From assembly GCF_921293095.1 (NCBI RefSeq), contig NC_060246.1, positions 139,562,198 to 139,626,197 on the forward strand: a DNA stretch of 64,000 bases, written 5' to 3'. Shown piece by piece: positions 45,781 through 57,899 of this stretch (positions are counted from its first letter, which is position 1; each line of letters starts with the position of its first letter). The position numbers and the translations under genes were made by a program. Below the pieces are notes generated by a model. That model was not told the origin of the DNA and did no database searches. It was given only the letters and a program-made list of their open reading frames with translations. The DNA comes from Ischnura elegans (taxonomy: Eukaryota > Arthropoda > Insecta > Odonata > Coenagrionidae).

Positions 45781-48228
45781 ATTTCATTTTACAATTTAGA
45801 TGATGACAGTGCTTTTGGAGAGAGTGAACACGTTCATATTTTCCATTAATGAAAATGTATATCGTGAAAGTTCTAGTATTTGCAATGAAACGAATGCAAT
45901 CGGCCTCGTGAATATGAGTTATACTCTGGATCTCTAATATTTAAAAAAATCATGAGGAATTATGCTAACGTGTACGCATAGCCATTTGCTTGATATTTAA
46001 AGCTCAAGTCACACTAATAATAATAAGAAAACGCGGCCCACAGCTACGAATTGATTTACAATCGCGGATTTGATTCCAGATTTAATAGTCAATCCAGTCC
46101 TTAGAGTATGGATATTTTCGGGGGAACGTATACGAGATAATTATATAACTGAGCGAATAAACTGTTACTTACAGTGTGGTCGCATTATCACAGTCAATGG
46201 CTAATGAGTTAATATAAAGAAAGAGCTTTGCAGCCTTAAATAATATTCATGAAATCGTCCCTTCTTTATTAAAAATACGTTCCTTAAATCAAGGGCTACA
46301 ATCAGTTGTGGTTATAATTCTAATTGCGGTGTGAGATAATCAGCTGTATTGATCATTACTAGATTCTTCTCATACTAGCTTTTGAAAAAAATATAAAAGA
46401 TAATTTGATGCGAGCTTACGCTGGATTGTGTGAAAGAGGTGCCAGGGAAATCAATTAAATAGTATTTTTTTAAGCGAGCCATGAAAATTTGGAGGGAGCA
46501 GTCTTGGAGCTAGCATTTTCAATTGGAGCAGTTTCTGCAAGTTTATGATGCTCTTAGCTGTTGATGATAGCACTTTGTTGTTTATGATAGCACTTAGTTG
46601 CTGTTAAAATGCAATTCGTTTATCTTTTTTACGCAGTCAATGTATATTTATTGTTTTTATAATTTTGCAATGGTTAGCAATAATTAGTTCCAAATATAAT
46701 AAAAAATATAGGTTACAAGGAAAGCACACATAAATATATTCCGTTCAATGAAAGATATATTTAAAATCTCTAATTTACCGCGACTGAAAAAAGTGATTCA
46801 GCGAAAAATGAAGGCCTTCGTAATTACTTTCGAAAAGGTGTTTCGATTAATGTAGAGATAGATATATTGCAGGTATCTGCGGTTGGAAGGGAATTAAAAA
46901 AATATATTTGCCAGTTTTTCCAAATAATTATTTATATTTTAAGGTCATATACCTAACTCAATCCGTATTATGAGAATTAAGTTTACAACACCACCTCGTA
47001 TCTACCCTAGTTCCTAACAATAATAATAATTATGGCAGAATCTCACCGAGAATGTTTTATCAAGAGATGCAGCGGAGGAAATAAATGTCACGTCTACGTT
47101 TTTTATACTAAAATAAGTAAAATTACTTATAGATATTAAGATATTAGCAAAAATATAATAAATTGACTCTTTTGAACAAATCAATCCATACATAAATTAT
47201 TTATAAATTAATAATGTATCCATAAGTCATTTCCCCTCTAAAATAAATTAAGAAAATATCCCTCTTTGTTGTACGTAGCTCGCATCCCTGAATTCACACG
47301 ATTTCTCGTGCTTGTCACTTAACTTTCAAGTTTGGGGAGGGTGATGTGTCACTTTAGTTCCAGGCTTAGAATAAATGGTGTTATTATTCAAGGGGGGGAA
47401 CTTCGGAGGGATCCAGGGCTTGAGTCAAGACAAGCTGGAGTGTTGTCAAACTTTCCAGCGACGTAATAACGGGTTATATAGCGTTACATTAAGCAGATCG
47501 GGAGGATAATTTCCTAATTCCGTCAGCACGTTCCTACGATAAAGCGAGCCAGTATGAGTGAGGGTTAGATGCTGTGTGTACGCCACCGCCAATCCCTCTC
47601 CCTCACCTTTCTCCTGACACTACTCGTTTATCCATTTATCTCTTTTGCCCCTGTTTTTCCTGCGGGCGCGCCACCAGCGAGGAGCGTAATACCAGCGCTT
47701 TGCAGCGACGGGGAAGGCGAGGAATACCATTAAAACATGTGGTCACGTAGGATACTCATTCTGCGCGGCCTGGTAATTATTATTTAAATTAACTTCGCTC
47801 CGCAAAACCGTGTGCCTCGGATTCGCTCGCTAATTCCGCTGCCGAAGTGGACCTCAAACTAATTTTTGCACGCATTTGGACTAATAATAATTGTATACAT
47901 TATCATCGTACCGTAATTCAACTTACTTCTGGGTACTTAGTTTCCCATTTCATTTAAAGTCAAAATGTATTACAGTGTTCTTGCGTCTAAGAATTTTCCT
48001 TTGAGTTTTATTTAAGTTTTTTTTTTTACTCTTGTTCATTCAAAACAACCTCATTCGGATAGTCATGTTAATGTATCGTATATATAAATGAGTCACAAGC
48101 TTTGCAAGAGTTTAAACTCTAGAAATGTTTCCTTTCTGCTGTTGTCACGAATATTTTCTAAAAGTGAAAACGCTTTCTTCTTGTGGTGGTTGTGTTGGTC
48201 ATAGCAGATAGAATGGCTTTGAACTGCT
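45781..48228. other. Intronic DNA with a GC-richer block at 47.55-47.87 kb
   Basis: Very AT-rich to about 47250. Between 47550 and 47900 CpG-containing sequence surrounds TAATTATTATTTAAATTAA, a run of homeodomain-type TAAT cores. A tandem pair of GATGATAGCACTT-like units lies near 46565-46600. No coding sequence recognised. Confidence 0.4.
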
Positions 48229-48522
48229 CATGGGCGTACCCAGCGTAGGGCATGAGGAGGCAGCTGCCCCCCTAGAAGCAAAAGCAAATTTAGTTCAATA
48301 CGAAAGTATAGAATACATTTTTGTGTAATCCAAGAAAAGTGATATATTAGTATAAAACATTTAGTTAAAATACAAATATTTTTACGAGCTAATAATTTTA
48401 AAAACTATTAAAGCACTGTTATAATTTTCTTGAAAATTTGGTTTCCTTAACCTTTTCTGTGTTACAACTTGAACGACCACGGCTTGCCCCCCACTTTAGT
48501 TTTGATCCTGGGTACGCCCTTG
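48229..48522. mobile_element. hAT-type non-autonomous element with target duplication
   Basis: Ends CATGGGCGTACCCAGCGTAG (left) and CAAGGGCGTACCCAGGATCA (right, reverse complement), with GGGCGTACCCAG exact in both. Flanks GAACTGCT (48221-48228) and AAACTGCT (48523-48530) form an 8-bp target duplication with one mismatch. Interior AT-rich, no transposase; 294 bp. Confidence 0.85.
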
Positions 48523-48530
48523 AAACTGCT

Positions 48531-49324
48531 TATCATTTATATATTTGTATTGTTACGAAAAATTTTAAGGTGTGAAAGGAAGTAAAATGAAAATAAATGA
48601 AAGACATATGTTTCTCTTTATTATCAATATCGCCAAAATCTTCTAAACGTCGCGATGCGTTTAGTAATTGATAAATAGGTTATACTATTGATGTATTGGT
48701 TTGTCAGAAGGAACTCACTCTCCAGAATGGCTATTATGCGTTATAGAAAGTGGTACTCATTGCTTCCTGGAACTTAATTAGATTAGTTTGACTGTTGAAA
48801 GTAGAGCTCACCTTCATCATAGTGTTTAAGTTACACTCATTCACCGCGAGTCGACATTCATCCTATTTTTGGACTTTGTCTCACAAGGCAATTACCATAA
48901 GGGGTTTGTGGTCTACATTTTGATTTATAAAAGTTATTTCCATTTTTATGTATTTTATCATGTGATACAAAGCTTCTCATTGCATTAAAGTAGGTGGGTA
49001 AAGTGGTTGAGGTTTTGTCATGAAATCCTGCTTTTTAGTTTGCTTTCGCGTGATCTAACCCTCTAACCGTAATTTGGCTATCATGCCATGGTAAAAACTA
49101 ATCCAAAGATCGAATTTAAGCCCACTATACCCTGTTTTAGCAGGCGAAAATATGAAAGTTATATGCTAAGGGATGAAAAGTGGCCGCGGTTTCGCCATGA
49201 AATCGTTCCACAGGATTTCTAACAATTAAAATCATGGACTAACGCAGGTGTATAATATAGGATGAGGTATGAAAGCAAGCAAAGGAGAACATATTCTGTT
49301 TCTCTAATACCCCACGGCTTCTTC
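48531..49324. other. Intronic DNA with a faint direct repeat
   Basis: GGTTTTGTCATGAAATC (about 49014) and GGTTTCGCCATGAAATC (about 49189) mark a possible degenerate duplication of about 175 bp offset. Otherwise nothing recognised. Confidence 0.35.
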
Positions 49325-50998
49325 CAGACTTGAATCCGGCTGTTTCTTCCGTTGGCTCATTGACCTTCGTGCAAGGTCACCACACCCTCAGGTAAAATAC
49401 CTCACTGACCAAATTTGATGCCAATGAAAATATTGGAATTCCTCCTTTGATTAGGCACGACCGAGGACGATGCTTAAAAAATATCGGAAACGGTAAGCAA
49501 TTTGAAGTAAGGTGGGTTCCCGCCTACCTTCTAATAGGTATACGGATTTGTATATGACCTATATACCTTTTAAAGTCTCTAGGTTTATATGGTTTCGCCC
49601 AGATATGAACCCGGCACCATGCCAACACACCCTTGGTTGTATTGTGTGTCACTACGGTGGAACTTGATGGGAATCAAACAGTCGGTACAGGTTTCAACAT
49701 GCGATTATTCCGGAGAATTGTTTCAAACGGAGCAAAGGAAGGGAACGCTCGGAAAAAACAATATCGGAAACGAAATCCAGGTTGAGGACGAGTGAGTTCC
49801 CGCATAGCCTCGAACAGCCCCATGCAGTAGTGGGAGAGGAACATAACTTTAACTTGTATAGAATTCTATGACTTCCCCTGGTAATTATATGAAATAAGAA
49901 AAAATATGAGTAGAATCCACCTTAAAGTATTTTATCAACTTCACTTTTGTGGATAATTCAAGCGCTTTGGCGTCGTCCAACTAAAGCAAAACTATTGAAT
50001 GAAGATTTAACTATGTTTTTCCTCATAAAATTTAAAAAAATATAGTTTACTCTTCATTTAATATGAATAAATTCCATAAAGTAACGCCTCAAGCCATCAA
50101 CTTCGAAACTGTTGAAACAAGTCTTGCGAGAAAAAAATATGTAAGCGGATATCTAATGTAATCTTTTTTTCAATAATTTGCTGTCAGCATATTCCACAAA
50201 ATCTTACCGTAGAATTGGCTTTCCCTTGCTTTAACAGATATTTTACGAAGCCATGCTACATCTACGAGGTCTCCACACCATAGGTTGAAACTACAGTGCA
50301 GAAAAACTTGGTGCAAATCCAATGGGTGGAGCTGGAAATTATAATAGATGATTATTCAGTCGACCACTACATGTGTTGACACCTACCTAGTATTGAAATG
50401 GTTTCATTAAAGTCGCTGTCATTATAGGAATAACACCATGCCGGTAGTGGATTGCTTTGCGGAATGCAGGGGTAAGGGGTTTTCTGCCGGAAATTATTGT
50501 ATATCGATAAAAATAAACCCTATTGGCAACAAAATCAAAATTATATGGAACAAACTGTCGCCTCCTCCTTGTTGTCTTCTTGGGTAGGGGCGTTGCTATG
50601 AGATCCTTCCGCGGGATGGTTTCAAATGGAAACAGCGGAGGAGCTTGAATAAAAAATATCGGGAATAAAATTGCGGTTGAGGACAGTTCGGAGTCCATGT
50701 ATCCTCGAAAAGGCTTATGATGTAGAGGAAGAAAATTGACGATGGAAATTTTACTTGTGTAACTATGGCTCCCATATGATTTGTACCTGGGATCGTTTAT
50801 GACTAATCTGTGCAATCTTCCTACCATGTTTGAATGACACAATAATGATACTTCATGCTTTACAGAGGTTCTCTGCTGGAATCCTTCCCCAGGATAATTC
50901 CAAAGAGGAGCGTCGGATGAAAATCGTCGGAAAAATCGTGAAATAAATTCAGCTTTAGGACGGGTGGATGTCTACATGGACTCGAACAGGCCCGCAAA
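49325..50998 (+). repeat. Degenerate module repeated about four times
   Basis: Cores at about 49436-49540, 49708-49835, 50604-50725 and 50879-50998. Shared landmarks in order: a TTCC-x-(G/C)-GG start, TTTCAAA-x-GGA, (A)AAAATATCGG-(A/G)AA, GGTTGAGGACG, then a TCGAACAG-type end. A pre-core element (TATGGTTTCGCCCAGATATG at 49589; TATGGCTCCCATATGATTTG at 50764) lies 119 and 115 bases before the second and fourth cores. No lasting open frame runs through the units. Identity unknown. Confidence 0.5.
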
Positions 50999-51029
50999 CG
51001 AATGGACCCATAGTGGACGAACGAGTACA

Positions 51030-52060
51030 GTCTACGCCCCCCTTTCGGTCATCTTGGCATGCGGTGCACCGTGCGTCGCCGCTCGTGTCACGGCGACGTG
51101 ACGTTCCATTGCGGGCGTCCTCGCCCCTTCCCCCGCATCCTTCGATTCCGCCCTCACCCGAATCCCTCCCTTGTTTCCCTCTTCCTCCCTCTATTTCTCT
51201 CGCTCTATATATCTCTCTCTCCACCATTTCCTCTCTCTCCTTCTTTTGTCCTCTTTCTCCTGCGACACTCGTATCCCACCTCCTTCCCGACCACCACGTC
51301 CTTTTCACCACCTTATGCCCAAACCCTCCTCCTCGTCAAGCATTTTCCTCCCCTTTCACTTCCCCCTCCCGTCTTCATCCGAAAATTCTCCCTTTCCTTC
51401 CATCTTTTATCACTCTCTCTCTCCTCCACCACGCACCGTCCTCCTCCCTCCACACGCGTATTTGGCCCCGGGGCGAAAGGAGTGGTTGCCTGCTGGTTGA
51501 AGAGGATGCCATGGGGTGGCGGAGTGCCGGGGGAAGGGGGTTTCTGCTGCTGGTGGCGTGGTAGTTTGAGGGGGAGAGAGGATTGGCGTGGCGAGTGGGC
51601 GTTTTCAGAGTGCGCTGGGCGAGGAGGGAGTGGCGGAGTCGATTTTTTTAAAGGGAACCTCGTCTCTCCGCTTCCTCCTCTCTCCTTCTCTCCGCTGCCA
51701 CCTCACACACAACGGTCCACCGAAGGCCGCGGGGATTCGCCGCCGGTGGTCGCGGCCGGGGTTCCCCGGACGTGGCGCACCCCGCCTCTCTCCTCCCGTC
51801 CTCCGCGCCCAGCAAGCACGCGTTCCCAGCGACCCGGGCCCGCCGTCACGACTCATTGCTGGCACGCGTCTATATGCCCACTCCCGTTCCCCCTTCTCTC
51901 GAGGTCTTATCCAGCTTTTCCTGCGTGCCTCTCTCCCATCCATGGTAGTTCCGCGTCACCGTGCGAGACAGGCACGTAGCTGGGAATTTATTTCGGGGTT
52001 TTAGTCTTTCCGTGTGACACGTAGCGAATACTCGTTCCGCTTTGGTGCTGAAAGTTGGCG
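51030..52060. promoter_or_regulatory. GC/CT-rich island
   Basis: A polypyrimidine stretch with CTCTCT tracts (51120-51450) is followed by G-rich and CpG-dense DNA (51460-51990), the same order of composition as in the 22-24.8 kb island and the leader at 3.7-4.9 kb. A 306-codon + strand frame (51059-51979) is Ser/Pro/Leu/Arg-rich with equally long shadows in other frames, so it is not accepted as a gene. Candidate intronic promoter. Confidence 0.4.
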
Positions 52061-54095
52061 AACGCAATAAGTGCTGAAATCACTTTTAATTCTGATGTGA
52101 ATTTTTGTAAATGTTTCGCGAAAAAATTGTGCTTTTATTCGGTCCTTATTTAGCCGTGCAAAGCAATTTTGTTAACCCAAAAATGTGTCAGAGGTCGCCT
52201 TTTGCCGGAGGACCTTTTCCCCGTGACTACGTGCTTGGTGCGAGAGCAGTGTCACGTTATTGCCGTGCGTGTTTGCGCTCGAGAATTCAGAGAATTGGAG
52301 TCGACAATGGACGGGAAATATTTGAGCGATTCACGCTCGGCTCGTCCTTGAGATATTACACCTACTAGCGTATCTTCTCGGGCGGGGCCCGAAAATTTCA
52401 ACGCGACTGTGTATTCTCGCCGTGTTCTTTTTTATCCCTCTGCGTCTCTTCGTGACTTGGTTCTTTAGCACCGGTGACGACGCCCGATAGTGGGGAAGTG
52501 CCTGGTGACACACTTTAAATGAAATGTCCCAAGTTAACGGTGCTGCTTTGTTTTCTTTAAGGTGTCACTAAGCGCTAAAAGGTTCCGAGGGTTGTAAAAA
52601 GGGGCTTAAAGGCAGAAGGACGGTCACTAACCTGGTCTTAAAGAGAACCTGGGAGCGGGGCAGAAAACCAAGAAAGGGAATAATTGTGTCACTGAGTAAT
52701 CGCTGGAATGAGTTCGTGCCCCATTTAGTATGGCGAATATTTTCAAATGACTATCATATGTTTATAGCTATGATATAATCTAATTCAAATCGTTAACTCT
52801 TCAGACAATCATTAAAAGGTCATGATGTCTTAACATGGGAGTAAAGGAAGATATTAAGCCATAAAAATTTATCCATCTTAAGTCAATGTTTTTTATTTCA
52901 GAGGAAATAAAAATTTTGATACTTGGTGAAATGTTGTGGATGACGATAAAAATTGAACTCGAAGATAAAATTTTACGAGATTGACTACAAATGAGTGAAC
53001 TATAAGCATTTAGTTCATGCAAATGGGATTACTCAAGAGTAGGCTTGGGGACATGTTCTTAAAGTCAGTTTAGTCTAAGTTATACATAATAAAAGTGGTA
53101 TATGGTATTCCGTTATGTACTGATACATAATAAGCCTTTCATCAAATAAAAATCATTGCCGTCAGATCGAGAGGTTGGGGATGACAATTTTTCCTAAGAA
53201 TGAATTTTTTTTTGCAAAGAATGAATTTTTATACGGTAGAAGTCCATATATTGCTTATAAGTAGTGGAAATTTTTAAAATATTTTACCCCAATTGTAATA
53301 ATGCAGTTAATAGAATATTGTAATTATTATATTGGAAAGATGGGAATTTTATTGTATCTGAATTTATTTACTCTAGGCAATCGATCATCAAATAAGCTGT
53401 GGTATTGAAATGTTCCTTCAAATTTGATGCCGTCCTTAGGGACTTAGATAACGCTATCCACTGTGGAATATAAGGGTGCGCAGGTAAAAGTTATGAGTAT
53501 AGGAAAATATACGTTAGTAGCTGTAAGTATTAGCGATTGGTTATTGATATTTAGTAATGTACATAAATATCTGATGAATTAAGAGTTTTTGGATAGTATA
53601 ATTCCCAAACGAATGTCTTTCGAGTGTGCAGGCGCCTCACTTAGACCCGTTTCTCAAGCTATGCTTTAACTCTCTATCACCGGAGGGAGTTAAAGAGAGA
53701 TCGTTCATGCTGAAGTTTAAGATGGGCTCGCTCAGAGGGAGTGTCAGTCGCTGAGCACGACGCGCAATATATACTCAGTTTGATGGGAATGTCTATTCGC
53801 TTCCTTGAAGAATTTAATTTATATAATGCCGGCGACTTTTTCGTGATAATTTGAGGGATCGAATTTGTGGAAATATATTTTAAAACCCACTTCGAGTGAC
53901 GAATGAATGCTACCATATGGAAAGACTTACGCGAATGTATCTCCGGTATTACCATATGTTTTTCGCATTAGAAAGACAGTTTTAAATCGGGTATAACTGT
54001 GCGTGAGTACCATGAAAATAAAGGGAAATAGTGAGTTTTTACCCTTTCTAAATATAGTGGTATAACCGTTGCTGCTTTGTTAAATAATTTTAGTA
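52061..54095. other. Intronic DNA, no feature recognised
   Basis: AT-rich past 52700. A 9-bp inverted repeat CTTTAACTC/GAGTTAAAG lies near 53665-53700. Confidence 0.35.
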
Positions 54096-54170
54096 TTTTC
54101 AAGGGATTATGTATAATAATCCCTTGAAAAAGCGACCAGCATAGGTCGGGAAACGTTGGGGCCACCCAAA
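54096..54170 (+). mobile_element. Possible Penelope-like element remnant with hammerhead-like fold
   Basis: A perfect 15-bp hairpin (54096-54110 with 54116-54130, loop GTATA) is followed by TTGAAAAAG, a stem CGACC/GGTCG (54133-54137, 54144-54148) with loop AGCATA, then GGAAACGTTGG. The order resembles a hammerhead ribozyme: stem I hairpin, CUGAUGAG, stem II, CGAAAC. Penelope-like retroelements are known to carry hammerheads in their terminal repeats. Here the CUGAUGA core reads TTGAAAA, so the ribozyme should be inactive. No reverse transcriptase was recognised nearby. Confidence 0.4.
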
Positions 54171-55376
54171 AGCATTGACGCGGCGACATAGCCCAAAAGT
54201 TTTTAATCATAATAATGGGTATCTTTTTCTTAGCGCGCTCTTTTCCAGCATTATATCCGGGCTCTTTTAATTTTTTTACGAACTTTCTAAACTCACATAC
54301 TAGCATGGTAATTTGAACTTGATGGAAATTTTTATATCATTTTTTAAAATATCTTTTCTTACAAGTTCTTTCTAGGCAAAGTTTTCTACCTCAGGGAATG
54401 ATATCGGAAAAAAGTTGAATCCTATGATGGATTTACCCGAAAATTTCTCTCCGTGGAACTATATTCAAGAAATAAAAATTCGGGAACCCCCTTGATATTT
54501 CCTCGCTGCTTAAATAAGGATTGAGCCGAGGTTTTATCCAACTCCTGCCCCAGGCATTGCTCTCTGTCATAACCGCTACGCATTTTATCGGGGACCTGGG
54601 GGTATCTTTTGGGGCTGGCTGAGACGCAATGTTTGCCCGTCCATTTAGTATGACTTATGTAAGGATAGGGCTCGGGAAGCGAGGGACATGAAATATTCTA
54701 TGCTGGTCGAATTCAGCAGATGCCCTTCTCAGTAAAACCAACCTTATCCATTCCCCTTTTCCCCCTTCCTTCGAGTAGCATCCGAAACTCAGGCTTCTCT
54801 GCTTATTCCTCTTTCCACGTCAGCGTGTGCTTTCTGCGAGCCCGTCATAAAAGTGGATGAACATACATCTGGTGCCGTGAGTGGTAGAAAATTTGCTGAC
54901 GCACCGACAGGATGGCGATAAAAAGGTGGATATTCGCCAACTCGTTTCATGGGTCGCAGAATTGTGGACACGCATTGCATGCAACAGGGTTACTGGCCAG
55001 TTTGACTTCTACAACTGCAGTTTTCTCTCCTATTTCCCTCGTATTTGGATTCTATTAGAAATTTCGTAAAAAAATATTTACAGCGATCGGAATTCGAATC
55101 CTTGTTGCTTATTTTCTCTGTGGAAAAGCTACGAAGTTCTTTTAGGCGTACGCGTAGAGAAACTGTACGAACTTTGTTTGTATCTATCCTACTTTATGTT
55201 TTGATGTTAATTTTTTTGAAAATAATGACGGCAGTACTACATACAATTAATTGCCAAGTAATAATTATATGTTTTAATACCGATAATCTGATATATTTTC
55301 AGTCATGGTAAACGTAAGCTGCTAGTTATTTCACGCTGTAGTTAGGATGATATTGGTAAAATTTCTGTGACATGTT
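54171..55376. other. Intronic DNA, no feature recognised
   Basis: No coding or repeat structure noticed beyond short open frames on both strands. Confidence 0.35.
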
Positions 55377-55575
55377 TTAAAGATGTCAAACTACTTTGTA
55401 ATTATATAGTTCACCTTACGCCATCTATTTCAGCTCTCAATTGATGTTGATTTTCCATCAAAAGTTATGCGTATGGAAAATATTTACTCATTACTTTTCA
55501 AAAGCAAGCAGGGACTATTTTATACTGATAAAATTAATGAGTGGTAGGAAATTCATAAAAATAAATAGTTTAAAT
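55377..55575 (+). repeat. Dispersed repeat, copy 1
   Basis: Shares, in order, GCCAT-x3-TT, GATGTTGATTTTCCATCAAA, AATATTTACTCA, ACTGATAAAATTAATGAGTG and ATTCATAAAAATA with the copy at 57900-58080. Some 2.5 kb separate them, in the same orientation. One frame reads VDLPSKEMRVGEYL in the second copy, so this could be an old transposon coding piece. Confidence 0.55.
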
Positions 55576-55744
55576 TACTGTCAACCACATGGAATTCTTA
55601 CTCTTTTCTTTTCGTCTTTGTTTTCTTGCATTAATAAACCGTCTTTTTTGTCTTCTTTATAATTGCGTTTCTTCGTTTTCCCGTTTGTTTTCACGTTCAT
55701 TGTCGTAATCGTTTTCGTACTCATATAAGTGGATAGGGTGATTG

Positions 55745-55930
55745 GTTTCATTAGGAGGCTAGACAGTTTACTGCCCTGTGGGCTTGGGTTTAAATTCCGG
55801 TGGTTGGTGTTTTTCAGATGAAGCCCGATCCTTGGTTGATTGAAGGGCGCAATAAGAAAAACACTATCCGTGGGTGATAACCCGTAGAATCTTCAATTCT
55901 TAGCAACCCAATTTTATCGCCTGGTTTCTT
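55745..55930 (+). mobile_element. Possible decayed tRNA-derived SINE
   Basis: A-box-like AGGAGGCTAGACAGTTTACT and B-box-like GGGTTTAAATTCCGG (about 55788-55802), 40 bases apart, followed by a non-tRNA body with GATGAAGCCCGATCC. Similarity to the other SINEs is weak, so this is tentative. Confidence 0.35.
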
Positions 55931-57129
55931 TCCAATACCTTCCATTAGCCAAAAGTTTTCGTCACCTCCTCCAATTACCATTCCAGCTAATGGCTTGTAG
56001 ATCCCTTTTTTGTCATTAAAAACAGCAAGGTCAAAGACTGAAAATGTCTTTAACAGCTTGATTAAGTATTTTTATGTATAGGATGAAAATTGTTACGGCG
56101 TTGAAATGTTTTATATTTTTTTGTATGCCACCAATGTGCATTTTAAAGCAAGTACAAATTAAGTCTGCGTTCATTATAACTAATACGTTATTTAGAAGCA
56201 GCAAGTTAAGAAAGGAATAGCTTTGAGGAAACCTGAGTGCTATTTAAGCTGCAAACCTGCAGTGAAAGCCTTAGCCTACCATTAGGAAGCCGATGGCGTC
56301 AGCATATGCTAACTGTGAGGCGCAGTGTAAGCCACTTTATTTACATAACATCTTGGAAGCCACTGCTCTGACACGGGTAAGAGATGTGTTCCATCCATCT
56401 TAACGAGGGCAGCATGGATAACCAAAGGGACTTTAAACACAACCTCTGCAATGTATTCTCTACGAAGACCTTAAAATTCACGATATGTTTTTACATTAGG
56501 CAAGCATATCATTTCTCTTTTAATTAAGCTATCCAAGAAATTCATTTTTACCATATAAGTGGGAAGCTTACGCTGGTTAACGTTACGTTTGAACAAAAAA
56601 ATCTGATATACCACCAAAGTCTAACATTAAGATTTCTAACCATATTTATTCTGGCCATATTATCACTTACTATGAATTGAACTTTATCAAAATAAAACTT
56701 TTATAGCGATTTCATGTAGCATGCCTTTCGTGCTCTAGTATGTTATTTACTTGTATTTTAGTCGATAGTCATTTTTATTTGTATGTAATGTAATGTAAGG
56801 CTGAGTTTGTCTTTGTGAAAGTTCTCACTTCCAGCAAAATTAATTAAAAAAACTACTGTGGTGCATAAACTGTCGGTGGAGTTAGAGATCTCTTTATTAA
56901 AATATTAATGTAAGTGACTGATAATCGCTTTTAGCACGCATTTAATGGGTAGTGATCCTTATTCATGCAACCAAAAATCTCTTTCATCACCTTAGCCCAC
57001 TTTTTTCCAAGTTCCATTGTTATACCTCATTAGGTATCCCTCATCTCGCTCCCATCCCTCTTGGCACGAGTGTCTCTGATACTTATATATATGTAAACGT
57101 ATTTTATTATCATTATTCTCTCCTCGCCT
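55931..57129. other. Intronic DNA, no feature recognised
   Basis: AT-rich; no structure noticed. Confidence 0.35.
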
Positions 57130-57660
57130 CTAACCGTGGAGAGTCCCTCTCAGCGCCGACCCTCTTCCATTTGTCCTCACCGCTCTGCTCTCCTCGTCTG
57201 TTCCCTAATTGAATCGCTCTTTGAATTAGCGAGCGGAGCCGCCTCGGGAGCTGAGTGAGACGCTGCCACTGACGCGGTGTGTTTTGAAACGCCGTCTTCG
57301 TCGTCTCGAGATGCGAGTGCGGCCTCTCTCGGCGCAGTGCACCCTCTCCCCCGCACCCGGCTTCGCTTTACTTCCCGGCCTGAAGGCGGTGTGGAGGCGG
57401 GTTGAGGGAATGCATCGGTAGAGGGGGTTGGAAAATGGCGATATGGAAGGCTATATGTGAGTGGGTGGTGGAAGCAACCCGAGAGCTGCCAGCGTTAAAA
57501 GGTGGCGTAGGCGTTGACGACGATAACGCTGTTGATTTTGTGCCACCTTGCTCGGGTGTAGGTATAAATGCTCGGGGTCGCTTTTTCTTGCCGCGGACCA
57601 GGGTGCTCTGGAAATGAAGGGAAACCATCCGCACGCCCCGGCTCCCTTTTCGTATCGAAC
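57130..57660 (+). promoter_or_regulatory. CpG-rich island
   Basis: CpG-dense DNA, strongest at 57215-57360. Downstream, an ATG at 57435 in good context (GAAAATGG) is followed by 22 bases and a donor-like TAT|GTGAGT at 57457. A spliced exon ending there would be in phase 1, the same phase as the Bruno first coding exon. This fits, but does not show, an alternative first exon. Confidence 0.35.
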
Positions 57661-57899
57661 AATTTTAGTGCCAGCGACGCGACGCGAGTGCTGGTTATTA
57701 TTTATTATTTAAAATTTCTCTCACCCTCAGTATCTACCATTTTGATCCTATCCAGCTGAAAAGAAGTGGTCGTATAATTCATAATAGCATTAAGATAATC
57801 ACCGTTAATTTCATTACACTAAGGGCTACGATGCCCTTTATATTATCCCATGCTCAATGAATTTTTATTCGTTGTCTGGAAAGAGTTCATTGATACTTA

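Noticed and set aside
51059..51979. 306-codon open frame on the + strand, the longest in the window
   Set aside because: Ser/Pro/Leu/Arg-rich low complexity in GC/CT-rich DNA; other frames and the opposite strand are also open over much of it; no domain or splice structure.
54096..54130. Rho-independent terminator or microRNA hairpin
   Set aside because: The 15-bp perfect stem has a 5-base loop and is too short for a pre-microRNA; bacterial termination does not apply. The flanking hammerhead-like sequence explains it better.
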